Shown in pieces: positions 7,273 through 16,028 of a stretch of DNA of 24,125 nt. Origin of the DNA: an uncultured Clostridia bacterium (lineage in GTDB: Bacteria > Bacillota > Clostridia > UMGS1810). The position numbers were made by a program, and so were the translations under genes. The stretch is taken from positions 1 to 24,125 of the forward strand of contig CAKSFP010000036.1 in the NCBI GenBank assembly GCA_934454585.1, in the 5' to 3' direction. Position 1 is the stretch's first letter. Each line of letters begins with the position of its first letter. The notes below the pieces were generated by a model. The model saw only the letters and a program-made list of their open reading frames with translations. It searched no databases and was not told the DNA's origin.

Positions 7273-9132
7273 ATGTTAAGGAAGATGAAGAAAGCGGTTG
7301 CATTGCTTGCCGCGGCGGCAATGATGACGAGTATTTTTGCAACGACTGTGTGGGCGGATGGCGGGGACACGGCAACCGTACCGGAGGGTGCGGTGGAACC
7401 TGTTGGTGTTAATGGTGTATTGTTTACCAATAAAAATCAAGTTATAGATTTCAGTGATAAAAAATCTGTTGATTTTGAAAATAGTTCGGTTGATGGTACA
7501 TACACATCGTATGAAATAACAAAAAATTCAAAAGGTGAAGATTACCCGATAACATATCTTAGGGGCGGAATCGGCGGTAAGGCGGCTGACGACCTTTCTG
7601 CATATATGGAATATAACAATGTACCTAAAACAGGATTTAATACAAGCACTAATTATAATCAGTTTGCTGTTCCTGTCTATTCGAGAAGGATAGGAAAAGG
7701 TCAAACAAACACAGAGCCGGTGACGACAAAATTCAAAATATTTGTCAAAGACATTCCTAAGGTTGGAATATGGATGTGCGGACGATACAAAAATGCGAAC
7801 GGCAGTGAGGGTCCTGACGGTCAAAGTGATTTTGTTATAACAAACACAATGTACAAAAATAATGCATGGAACGACATTGCAATTACTTTAAGAATCGAAA
7901 ACAATAAGCCCGTATATGATTATTATATTAATAATCTTTACTGCGCCTCAACACATCCGAATGTAGATTTGACCACACAGCAGTATTGGAATAACAGAAT
8001 AAGAATAAAAGTGTCTTTTCCTGATGTATCATCGGTTAACGGTTCGCCTGAATTTAGAAACGGCATGATTGCTATTGATGATTGCTGCGGAGCGGATGGA
8101 AGTTTTGATAGCCTGATTGATAATAACAGATCTGCCGGAACTTATGCCTTTACAAAAAATTCTTCTTACGGTTTTGATGACGGAATGAAAAGCGTGGGTA
8201 TTGCCAATGCATCGGAATATGTAAGCAACTACGGCAGTTCGGCAATAGCAAACGGTAAGAGTTTAAGAACAGCGCTTGCCGGAGGCATAGGCGGAAAATC
8301 ACAAGATGATTTGAGCAGTGTTATCAGGTACACGAATGTCCCGATTACCGGTGACGGCAGTAAGTATACTGTTCCGGGAAATACATATAGTTTGTGCTCG
8401 TGGATTGAAATTGATCCAAACAGTTCACGGACATTGCAGTTTTCGTTCTACATTGATGGCGATGCCGAGGTCAAGTTACTGTATAGAACAAGATTGGATA
8501 ATGGTACACAGTCGTATAATGAACCAATGGTATGGGACGGAACAATCGGAAAATTAAACGGTGTATCCGGCAAATTTGCTAAGGATGCATGGAATACAGT
8601 TGCGATGACATTGTATTCAGACGGACAAATTGCTTACTTACTTAACGGCGAATATATAGGAAACAAAGTAGCGAGCATAAATAATGCAACTGAAAGTACC
8701 TTTTATGGCTGGAGTTGGATTCAGTTCCAGACAAAATGCAAAGGCAGTGCAGATGGTATGAGCGGGTTCGTTGCAATTGACGATATGATGGAGTATGCAG
8801 GCGAGTACAAACCGAATTATGGCTCTGCAACAATCGAAACCAGCAAAACCACCGGTGATGATTCAAAAACCACCTACAAAGCCGTTGCAAAATACCACGG
8901 CAGCCAGTCGGTATCACTTCCGTACAGCGACAAGACAACAATTGTGCTTGCATTCTACAAGGGTGATGTGCTCGACCATGTGAAATACACACAGGCAGGC
9001 AAATTGTTCAGCAACGGTTCGATAGAGGTTGAGGATACAATAGCCGACGCGACCGACATGACGGCAAAGGCATTCTTTATAGATGATTTTGACAACATGT
9101 ATCCGTTTGCGGAGGCGGTAGATTTTAATTAA
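7273..9132 (+). CDS. Secreted protein with two LamG-like (concanavalin A-like) repeats
   Basis: ATG 7273 follows AGGGGG with about 8 bases of spacing. A signal peptide (MKKAVALLAAAAMMTSIFATTVWA) starts the 619-aa product. Two related repeats follow, at roughly residues 58-275 and 298-515. Each has a GIGGKxxDDLSxxxxYxNVP segment, a WNDIAITL or WNTVAMTL strand followed by YINNLY or LLNGEYIG, and an end in an AIDD motif, which is the layout of LamG/laminin-G-type carbohydrate-binding jelly rolls. The last ~100 residues resemble the end of the larger paralogue at 11097. No catalytic motif is visible. It probably binds polysaccharide at or near the cell surface, but there is no anchor motif. It heads the locus and is separated from the next gene by 411 bp of repeats. 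The fold is inferred from pattern; the family name is uncertain. Confidence 0.8.
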   Translation: MLRKMKKAVALLAAAAMMTSIFATTVWADGGDTATVPEGAVEPVGVNGVLFTNKNQVIDFSDKKSVDFENSSVDGTYTSYEITKNSKGEDYPITYLRGGIGGKAADDLSAYMEYNNVPKTGFNTSTNYNQFAVPVYSRRIGKGQTNTEPVTTKFKIFVKDIPKVGIWMCGRYKNANGSEGPDGQSDFVITNTMYKNNAWNDIAITLRIENNKPVYDYYINNLYCASTHPNVDLTTQQYWNNRIRIKVSFPDVSSVNGSPEFRNGMIAIDDCCGADGSFDSLIDNNRSAGTYAFTKNSSYGFDDGMKSVGIANASEYVSNYGSSAIANGKSLRTALAGGIGGKSQDDLSSVIRYTNVPITGDGSKYTVPGNTYSLCSWIEIDPNSSRTLQFSFYIDGDAEVKLLYRTRLDNGTQSYNEPMVWDGTIGKLNGVSGKFAKDAWNTVAMTLYSDGQIAYLLNGEYIGNKVASINNATESTFYGWSWIQFQTKCKGSADGMSGFVAIDDMMEYAGEYKPNYGSATIETSKTTGDDSKTTYKAVAKYHGSQSVSLPYSDKTTIVLAFYKGDVLDHVKYTQAGKLFSNGSIEVEDTIADATDMTAKAFFIDDFDNMYPFAEAVDFN

Positions 9133-9198
9133 AGTGTTGAGCTGCGGTTGATGTTAGGGCGGAACGACACTACCGTCAAACGCAGATTCTGCGCAAAG

Positions 9199-9283
9199 GT
9201 GAGGGGCATATGTTGTGTGTCAGCGAGATCCATAGCGCCGGCAGGTCGCGTGTCGAGCATACACACAACATATGTCACGAGCC
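9199..9283. mobile_element. MITE-like palindromic element, family 1, copy A
   Basis: The ~85-bp unit has 14-bp perfect inverted repeats (CATATGTTGTGTGT at 9207-9220 and its complement at 9261-9274). Its core reads CAGCGAGATCCATAGC, then GCGTGTCGAGCA. The same unit occurs inverted at 22155-22240, and a split copy lies at 20393-20710. It encodes no protein. Most of the rest of the gap 9133-9543 is hairpin repeats and the leader of the next gene. Confidence 0.75.
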
Positions 9284-9321
9284 GATATAGTGTTTAATTG
9301 TACGGAATTGCAAGTTTGCTC

Positions 9322-9382
9322 GGGTCGATGAGTGAATCCATCCACCGTCTGCGGTTTAGGGCAAGGGAGGCTTTATCGACCC
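9322..9382. repeat. Long-loop hairpin of the GGGTCGAT class
   Basis: GGGTCGAT (9322-9329) pairs perfectly with ATCGACCC (9375-9382) around a 45-base loop, followed by ATACCGCACTGTATCAA. The equivalent element before the second solute-binding gene (14272-14293) has a two-base loop, so this copy appears to carry about 40 bp of extra sequence in the loop. Confidence 0.55.
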
Positions 9383-9474
9383 ATACCGCACTGTATCAAA
9401 CAGAGTGTAAATCGGTTTTGCACACTGTCGGCGGAACAGTGCAGCACGAAATTTCGAAAATTCGTAATAAGGCT

Positions 9475-9501
9475 GTAGGGTCGATGAACTCATCGCCCCG
9501 C
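9475..9501. repeat. Hairpin repeat in the leader of solute-binding gene 1
   Basis: GTAGGG, GTCGATGA and TCATCGCCCCGC form an imperfect stem-loop that ends 43 bases before ATG 9544. The left flank AATAAGGCT and the downstream AAAAAATCAAACGGAGG match the leader of the second copy at 14387. Confidence 0.65.
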
Positions 9502-9543
9502 AAATGTAAATCATATTATAAAAAATCAAACGGAGGTAGAAGC

Positions 9544-11085
9544 ATGAAAAAGATTAAAGTAGCATCTGCCGCTCTGGCGGCAACACTCCTGCTGACATCG
9601 TGCAGCGGCGGAAATGTGTCCACCGACGGAGGCGGCGGAGAGAAAACCGAGTACACCATCAGCGATAAGCCGGTGGAACTCACATTATTTTATGTAACCG
9701 ACCCTAAGCTTGAGGAGACAGAGGTGTGGCAGGAGATTGCAAGGCTGACAAATGTGTCGCTCAAGACCGTGTCGCCGTCATCGGCAGACGCCGCGCAGGC
9801 GCTCAACACCACCATTATGTCAGGTGATATTCCGGATATCACAATATACGGTGATGTGAAGTCATTTGCAAATCAGTACGGACCCGAAGGGGCGTTTGCA
9901 AGAATTGACGAATTGGTTGACAAATATAATTGCGAAAACCTGAAAAAACAACTCAACAGACCGGAGGTACATTCATTTGTAGTCGCGCCGGATGAACATA
10001 TCTACTACATGTGCGGCGTAAACCCCAAGACCGTTGCGGCAGGTTGGTTTATCCGTCAGGACTGGCTCGACAAGCTCGGCCTTGAGTCGCCCAAGAGCGT
10101 TGACGATTATTACAATGTGCTGTGCGCATTCCGCGACAACGACCCCAACGGCAACGGCAAAAAGGACGAAGTGCCATACTTCTCCAGATTCTCCACTCCG
10201 TATGACCTGACGGCGCTGTGGGGCGGTTTCACCGACTGGAATCAGCAGGACGGAAAAGTGTTCTACGGACCCAAGATGGAAGAATACAAGACATCTCTCA
10301 AGAACATTGCAAAATGGTACAAAGAGGGACTTATAGACAAAGAGATATTTACCCGCGGCGGAAAATCGCGTGATAAGCTGCTTGGCGATAATGTGGGCGG
10401 TTCCACTCATGACTGGTTCGGTTCGACCGCGCAGTTTAACGATATGCTCAAAGACAAGGTGCCCGGACTCCACCTCAAGGCGTTTGCTCCGCCGACGGGC
10501 AAGGAATATTCCATCCGTGATGTTGCCATCACTCAGGGAGCAATGATTGGTGCAAACTCAAAGAACCTCGAGGCGGCTATCAAACTGCTCGATTTCAGCT
10601 TCAGCGAAAAAGGAGGCAGATTTGCCAACTTCGGTATAGAGGGCAAGCACTATGATATGGAGGGAGACTATCCCAAATTCCAGGATTGGGTTGTACACGG
10701 TGACAAAACAGCTATCAACATTCTGCAAGAATCCGGTGCATGCACGGCGTTCCCGTATCTGCAGGATTTCCGCTATGAGGAGCAGTGGATGAACGACGAC
10801 GCAAACGAGGGCGCTCAGTTGTATCTTAATAACAATTATCTTGTAGAGAAATTCCCGGCACTGTCGTATACAAAAGAGGATTACGACAAGTTCAACAAGA
10901 TTATGACAGATATAAAGACATATGTTCTCGAGACAAGTCAGCAGTGGGTGTTCGGTTCAAAAGATGTTGACGCAACATGGGATGAATACATTGCTACGCT
11001 TGACAAATTCGGCCTCAATGAGGCTATGCAGATTCAGCAGAAAGCATATGACAAATATATGGAGTTTGCGAAGAATCAGGAGTAG
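9544..11085 (+). CDS. Extracellular solute-binding lipoprotein (LplA/family 1-like), paralogue 1
   Basis: ATG 9544 has GGAGG at 9532-9536, so the upstream extension of the frame to 9298 is not used. The 513-aa product starts with a lipoprotein signal and lipobox (LLLTSC, lipidated C20). A Gly/Ser tether follows, then a type 2 periplasmic-binding fold with the DPNGNGKKDEVPY motif (D200 onward) typical of oligosaccharide binders of the LplA/YtcQ kind. Later landmarks are TALWGGFTDWN and FGIEGKHYDMEGDYPKF. It should sit on the outer face of the membrane and pass saccharides to an ABC permease, but no permease or ATPase gene is near. It is very similar to the product at 14465: an ungapped hand alignment gave about 90 differences over 513 positions. 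The stop codon overlaps the ribosome binding site of the next gene, so the two are translationally close. Confidence 0.93.
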   Translation: MKKIKVASAALAATLLLTSCSGGNVSTDGGGGEKTEYTISDKPVELTLFYVTDPKLEETEVWQEIARLTNVSLKTVSPSSADAAQALNTTIMSGDIPDITIYGDVKSFANQYGPEGAFARIDELVDKYNCENLKKQLNRPEVHSFVVAPDEHIYYMCGVNPKTVAAGWFIRQDWLDKLGLESPKSVDDYYNVLCAFRDNDPNGNGKKDEVPYFSRFSTPYDLTALWGGFTDWNQQDGKVFYGPKMEEYKTSLKNIAKWYKEGLIDKEIFTRGGKSRDKLLGDNVGGSTHDWFGSTAQFNDMLKDKVPGLHLKAFAPPTGKEYSIRDVAITQGAMIGANSKNLEAAIKLLDFSFSEKGGRFANFGIEGKHYDMEGDYPKFQDWVVHGDKTAINILQESGACTAFPYLQDFRYEEQWMNDDANEGAQLYLNNNYLVEKFPALSYTKEDYDKFNKIMTDIKTYVLETSQQWVFGSKDVDATWDEYIATLDKFGLNEAMQIQQKAYDKYMEFAKNQE

Positions 11086-11096
11086 GAGGTTAAAAT

Positions 11097-14000
11097 ATGT
11101 TTGGTTTGACTAAAAAAACGCTCGCTTATGTCTGCGCGGGTGCGATGATAATTAACTCAATGCCTGCATTCGCACTTGACGCACCGTCAAGCGCGGTCGC
11201 GGCGCAAAAAGCGATTGATAATTTCAGCGCACCGGCTGCGGAGAATTTTGATTCAAGAGAATATTCAATAAGCTTTTCCGACAACACTCAGGACGACACA
11301 TATTCATATTATGACGGAAGCGACGCCAAAGTGCCTAAAACATATCTCACATCCGGTCTCGGCGGCAAGGCAGACACGGACTACAGCGCATATGTTGAGT
11401 TCAAGGATGTGCCGGCTGACACCGATTACACCGTCAACAACGGCGCAAATTCGCCAAATAAGATGTTCATACCGATATACGGTGCGAAAATCGGCGGTGA
11501 TTCCGATCTGACAGAGGTTACGCAGAAGTTCAGCGTGTACATTGAAAAAGGCATACCGAATGCCTACATCAATTATTCATATACCCAGTCGAGTGACGGA
11601 AAAAACTTTGGCTACACCACAAACGGATTTTACTTTGACACGGCGGCAGGTACCGTCGCTGTCAAGGGCGGCAACGGCGTGAAATTCAATGTCGGTGCGT
11701 GGAATGACATCGCTATGACCATGTACAAGACAGCTGATAACAAGGTCGGCTGCAAGTACTATGTAAACGGCAGGCTTGCAGCAACCAGAAATCTTGGCGG
11801 CGACACAACGACTCTTCGGTATAATTTCCGTTTTCTTCACTTCGGCGCACAGTTCAACGCCGTTGAGGGATCGGCTGAAAAGTATGGCGGCATAATCGCC
11901 GTGGATGACTATGAGTGCTACAACGGTGCATACAAGGACGCTGATACATCCATATACCCGACAAATGCACTTGTGCCTTCAAAGGGAATGGCATACAACT
12001 TCAATGACGGTGAAAAGAGCCTCGGCTATTCTCAGCCGGATGAATTTAAGGGTGACTACGGCACCGAGCATTACATGAGCAGCACGGGAAGGGTGGCAAC
12101 AACAGTGCTTAAACCCGGCATAGGAGGAAAGGATAAGGATGACTACAGCTCGGTTATCAACTATAAAAATGTTCCCAACAATGTATCCATACCAAACAAT
12201 AGCGTATCCATGGTTAGCACATGGGAAGTAGAAGCAAATAGTGCAAGAACACTTGAATATAACATCCTGGTGGACGGCACTGTGGATAATGTGTACTTCC
12301 TGTACAGGACAAGGAACGACTCCGGCGGCGCAAGCTACTACAGGGCATATGAGTTCAACACTGCGACCGGCACCGTAAGCATAGGTGACAAGACAGTCAG
12401 CTACATTCCGGGCACATGGAACAGTATTGCCATGACACTCAATTCAAACGGAATGTTGGATTTCTACTTCAACGGCAAGTACATCGACAGTACGCTTTCA
12501 CTCAAGGGTGCAAATGAAGAAAATTTCTACGGTTGGTATTGGGCAAGAATTATGACCGCATACGACAAAAATGTCGACGGTGAGGCGACCGCATACAAGA
12601 GCGGAATGGTTGCCGTGGACGACATTGCGGAGTATGAGGGCAGATACACAAAGGAAATCCGGATTGCCCCGTATGAGGACGACAACATATTCATAGACAA
12701 ATATCTTGCAAAGACGGCGGTAAGAGATGGTGTAACAGTGGGCGAACTTCTCCCGAAACTAAGCGTGAATACAGAGTGCACGCTGTCGGTTGTTGACGCA
12801 AACGGAAATGTGCGCGAGACAGGCGACAAGATACAGGACGGAGATCTAATCCGCATAAGTATTACCGGTGGTATGATATCGTATGAACGCATAACAACCG
12901 ACCTGTCATTGGGCGGTTCGGACTTTACCGATGAAAGTGTTTTGCCGACCCTCGCTGACGCTGAAGTTGCAATCGGTACTCAAGAGCTTGTATCCGAGAA
13001 CGGACTTTTCGGCAAAAATGCAAGTGACCGTTCAGTCGGGTTATCTGCCAAGAATATCCCGGCTGTCAGCGACAACGAGACTGCATTCGGCAACAGATTT
13101 GCCAGGGCAGAGATGCTGAATATTCCAGGTTCGCCGCTGCGCATTGCACCGGTTGTCATGAACAGCAATAACACAACAAAGAGATCTACACACACATACG
13201 CGATGAAATTTGCCTATACCGGCGATGCGGACACCTACAAAGTGTACGGCAGACCGTACTTTAAGACAGAGGACGGAGTAAGTAAAGCGTCTTATGTGAC
13301 GCTGCTCACCATAGACAAAACCGGCGTTGGCAGAGCGGAAATCGGTAAGTCGAAATTTGTTTTCGACACTAAGTTCAGACCGAACGAGTGGTATGACCTT
13401 GCGTTCACATTCACGGGCGACGGTTTTGTGTCTGTCACCGTGAACGGAAACGAGGAGGCAGCTTTAACCGATATGAGGAATGCCAATGATCAGATGGGTG
13501 CAACATACATTGGCTTTAACTGGCTCAGCACCAACCTCTCCATGAAAGAGAGTAATGATGCGGCAAGTCTGAGAAATGCCGCAGTTTATATTGACGATGT
13601 TGAGTGCTATCTCGGAAAGTACATCCCGGTTGCGGATTGCAAGGTTACATCCGATGTGTACTACATTGATCAAGTGAACGGCATAATCTACACCGATGTT
13701 ACGGACATTGATGAGTTTATAAGCAATGTGGACTTCGGCACAAGCGAGCCGATACTCTACACAGACAACACCTACACCCAAGAGGCGGACGGGTTAGGCG
13801 CGGATTGTGTGCTCGTGCTCAAGTCCGAGGATGGCAAGACTATCAGATACTACACCTTTGAAGAACCTGCACTGGTTGTGGGTGACATTGTGACCTATGT
13901 AAACGGCGAGGAATCGAATATACTTGAAAACGGCACACTCGGTGCAAAAATCAGTGTATATTCTCCGGAACAGTTCGGCAACATGGGAATACTTGCCATT

Positions 14001-14183
14001 GCGGCGTACAAGGACGGTAAGATGATTGCCATGAACTCACAGCCGAAGGCTATGAACGGCTCCACGGACTACGAAGTGTCAGTAACGGTTGACGACACCG
14101 AGGGAGTGACTGCCAAGGCAATGTTTGTCGGCAAGGGTCTTAAGCCTTACACCGAGGCGGCTCAGTTTATAACTATTAAGTGA
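11097..14183 (+). CDS. Large secreted protein with three LamG-like repeats
   Basis: ATG 11097 lies 11 bp after the preceding stop, with AGGAGG spanning that stop. The product is 1028 aa with a signal peptide ending near MPAFA. LamG-like repeats lie at about residues 55-290, 296-520 and 605-842. Each has a (G/F)GK segment near its start, a W-x-x-(I/L)-A-(M/F)-T strand, and an AVDD or YIDDV ending. Between and after them are Ig-like segments (about 523-600 and 843-925). The last ~100 residues resemble the C-terminus of the 7273 product, ending TAKAMFVGKGLKPYTEAAQF. The first two repeats line up with the two of the 7273 protein, so this is a longer paralogue. It has no SLH, sortase or dockerin motif. 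Tight coupling to a solute-binding lipoprotein suggests it binds the same glycan; this is inference. Confidence 0.82.
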   Translation: MFGLTKKTLAYVCAGAMIINSMPAFALDAPSSAVAAQKAIDNFSAPAAENFDSREYSISFSDNTQDDTYSYYDGSDAKVPKTYLTSGLGGKADTDYSAYVEFKDVPADTDYTVNNGANSPNKMFIPIYGAKIGGDSDLTEVTQKFSVYIEKGIPNAYINYSYTQSSDGKNFGYTTNGFYFDTAAGTVAVKGGNGVKFNVGAWNDIAMTMYKTADNKVGCKYYVNGRLAATRNLGGDTTTLRYNFRFLHFGAQFNAVEGSAEKYGGIIAVDDYECYNGAYKDADTSIYPTNALVPSKGMAYNFNDGEKSLGYSQPDEFKGDYGTEHYMSSTGRVATTVLKPGIGGKDKDDYSSVINYKNVPNNVSIPNNSVSMVSTWEVEANSARTLEYNILVDGTVDNVYFLYRTRNDSGGASYYRAYEFNTATGTVSIGDKTVSYIPGTWNSIAMTLNSNGMLDFYFNGKYIDSTLSLKGANEENFYGWYWARIMTAYDKNVDGEATAYKSGMVAVDDIAEYEGRYTKEIRIAPYEDDNIFIDKYLAKTAVRDGVTVGELLPKLSVNTECTLSVVDANGNVRETGDKIQDGDLIRISITGGMISYERITTDLSLGGSDFTDESVLPTLADAEVAIGTQELVSENGLFGKNASDRSVGLSAKNIPAVSDNETAFGNRFARAEMLNIPGSPLRIAPVVMNSNNTTKRSTHTYAMKFAYTGDADTYKVYGRPYFKTEDGVSKASYVTLLTIDKTGVGRAEIGKSKFVFDTKFRPNEWYDLAFTFTGDGFVSVTVNGNEEAALTDMRNANDQMGATYIGFNWLSTNLSMKESNDAASLRNAAVYIDDVECYLGKYIPVADCKVTSDVYYIDQVNGIIYTDVTDIDEFISNVDFGTSEPILYTDNTYTQEADGLGADCVLVLKSEDGKTIRYYTFEEPALVVGDIVTYVNGEESNILENGTLGAKISVYSPEQFGNMGILAIAAYKDGKMIAMNSQPKAMNGSTDYEVSVTVDDTEGVTAKAMFVGKGLKPYTEAAQFITIK

Positions 14184-14217
14184 TTGAAAATATAATTTCT
14201 ATATACCTTTTATCTGA

Positions 14218-14246
14218 CAGGGCTGCTGCGTAATGCAGCGGCCCTG
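14218..14246 (+). terminator. Hairpin after the three-repeat LamG-like gene
   Basis: CAGGGCTGCTGC (14218-14229) pairs with GCAGCGGCCCTG (14235-14246) with one G-T pair around GTAAT. It is GC-rich, 35 bp after the stop, but no T-run follows, so it could be a weak terminator or an mRNA 3' stabiliser. Confidence 0.5.
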
Positions 14247-14270
14247 TTGCGGAAATTATGTTAAATCGGA

Positions 14271-14304
14271 CGGGTCGATGAGGTCATCGACCCCCTACCG
14301 CACT
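14271..14304. repeat. Hairpin repeat, GGGTCGATGA class
   Basis: A 10-bp perfect stem (GGGTCGATGA at 14272-14281 with 14284-14293) is followed by CCTACCGCACTGTTTCAA. That right flank also occurs after the hairpins at 6979 and 9375. Confidence 0.7.
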
Positions 14305-14386
14305 GTTTCAATATGCGGTGGTGTTGGTTGTGTAGTACTGTTATAGAGCATAACATTTGCAATGCACATAAAATTACGATAAGTCT

Positions 14387-14412
14387 GTAGGGGTGATGAC
14401 CCCATCGACCCG
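14387..14412. repeat. Hairpin repeat in the leader of solute-binding gene 2
   Basis: GTAGGGGTGATGA is followed by CCCCATCGACCCG, an imperfect stem. It occupies the same place relative to the start codon and the shared AAAAAATCAAACGGAGG box as the hairpin at 9475, though the stem bases differ. Confidence 0.65.
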
Positions 14413-14464
14413 AAAAAAGGGAAACAAAATTAAATTCATTAAAAAATCAAACGGAGGCAGAAGC

Positions 14465-16006
14465 ATGAAGGAATTCAAAGCAGTATCTGCCGCTCTGGCG
14501 GCAACACTCCTGCTGACATCGTGCGGCGGCGGAAATGTGTCCACCGGTGGAGGCAGCGGCGAGAAAACCGAGTACACCATCAGCGACAAGCCGGTGGAAC
14601 TCACGATGTTTTTTGTAAACGAACCAAAGCTTGAGGATACCGAAGTTTGGCAGGAAATTGCCAAACTGACAAATGTGTCTGTGAAAACAGTTTCGCCGTC
14701 ATCGGCAGACGAAACACAGGCGCTCAACACAACCATAATGTCGGGCGAGATTCCCGATCTTGTGGTCAACGGCAATATAAAGGCAATTGTAAACAAATAC
14801 GGACCCGAGGGAGCTTTTGCACGCATAGATGAGCTTGTTGACAAATATAAATGCAAAAATTTGAAAGCGGAACTCGATCGCCCCGAGGTACATTCTTTTT
14901 CGTCTGCACCGGATGAACACATCTACTATATGTGTGGCGTAAACCCCAAGACTGTTGCCGCAGGCTGGTTTATCCGCCGGGATTGGCTTGATAAACTCGG
15001 ACTGAAATCGCCATTGAGTGTAGATGAGTATTACGATGTGCTCACTGCATTTCGCAATAACGACCCTAACGGTAACGGCAAAAAAGATGAGGTTCCTTAC
15101 TTCTCCAGGTTCTCCACCCCGTATGACCTAACTGCTCTGTGGGGCGGGTTTACCGACTGGAATCAGCAAGACGGTAAGGTGTTCTACGGCCCTGTGGCGA
15201 ATGAATACAAAACATCGCTCAAGAACATATCAAAATGGTACGGCGAAGGTCTCATAGACAAAGAGATATTTACCCGCGGCGGAAAGTCGCGTGACAAACT
15301 ACTCGGAGATAATGTCGGCGGTTCCACTCACGATTGGTTCGGTTCTACGGCACAGTTTAACGATATTCTTAAAGACAAAGTACCGGGACTTCACATGGTT
15401 GCGTTTGCTCCGCCGACAGGCAAGGAATATTCCGTGCGTGATGTCGCCATAGAACAGGGCGTAGCAATTGCGGAGCAATCCAAATACAAGGAAGAGGCAA
15501 TTAAGCTTATTGACTTTATGTTCAGCAAAAAGGGCAGGTTATTCGGTAACTTCGGCATAGAGGGCAAGCACTACGACATGGAAGGCGATTATCCCAAGTT
15601 CCGCGATTGGGTAATCCACGGTGACAAGACGGCTATCAATATTCTGTCCGAAGCAGGCGCATGCACCAAGTTCTCCACAGAACAGGACTTCCGATACGAG
15701 GAGCAGTGGATGAACGATGATGCAAATGCCGGAGCGCAGATGTATATCAATAACAATTATCTTGTGGAGAAGTTTCCTGCGCTTTCTTACTCAACCGAGG
15801 ATTATGACAAGTTCAACAAGATTATGACCGACATCAAGACCTATGTTCAGGAGACAAGCCAGCAGTGGGTGTTCGGTGCAAAGGATGTTGACGCAACATG
15901 GGATGAATATGTTGCCACAATCAACAAATTCGGCCTGAACGAGGCACTTGAGATACAGCAAAAGGCATATGACAAATATCTGGAGTTCACAAAAACAGAA
16001 AAGTAA
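14465..16006 (+). CDS. Extracellular solute-binding lipoprotein (LplA/family 1-like), paralogue 2
   Basis: ATG 14465 follows ACGGAGG with the same leader box as paralogue 1, and the 513-aa length is identical. The lipobox is LLLTSC (C20) and the DPNGNGKKDEVPY motif sits at the same residues. Differences from the 9544 product cluster in three places: residues about 99-111 (LVVNGNIKAIVNK here, ITIYGDVKSFANQ there), the stretch around GVAIAEQSKYKEEA, and STEQ versus PYLQ before DFRYEEQW. The lipidation region and most of the central region are unchanged. The pattern suggests two receptors for related oligosaccharides. It is followed after 22 bp by the lyase gene and again has no permease neighbour. 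Duplication of the pair with its leader is the simplest origin. Confidence 0.93.
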   Translation: MKEFKAVSAALAATLLLTSCGGGNVSTGGGSGEKTEYTISDKPVELTMFFVNEPKLEDTEVWQEIAKLTNVSVKTVSPSSADETQALNTTIMSGEIPDLVVNGNIKAIVNKYGPEGAFARIDELVDKYKCKNLKAELDRPEVHSFSSAPDEHIYYMCGVNPKTVAAGWFIRRDWLDKLGLKSPLSVDEYYDVLTAFRNNDPNGNGKKDEVPYFSRFSTPYDLTALWGGFTDWNQQDGKVFYGPVANEYKTSLKNISKWYGEGLIDKEIFTRGGKSRDKLLGDNVGGSTHDWFGSTAQFNDILKDKVPGLHMVAFAPPTGKEYSVRDVAIEQGVAIAEQSKYKEEAIKLIDFMFSKKGRLFGNFGIEGKHYDMEGDYPKFRDWVIHGDKTAINILSEAGACTKFSTEQDFRYEEQWMNDDANAGAQMYINNNYLVEKFPALSYSTEDYDKFNKIMTDIKTYVQETSQQWVFGAKDVDATWDEYVATINKFGLNEALEIQQKAYDKYLEFTKTEK

Positions 16007-16028
16007 TTCATCTTTTTGAGGAAGCATT

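Noticed and set aside
9298..9543. 82-codon upstream extension of solute-binding gene 1
   Set aside because: It covers a hairpin repeat and the leader. The lipoprotein signal starts at ATG 9544 behind GGAGG.
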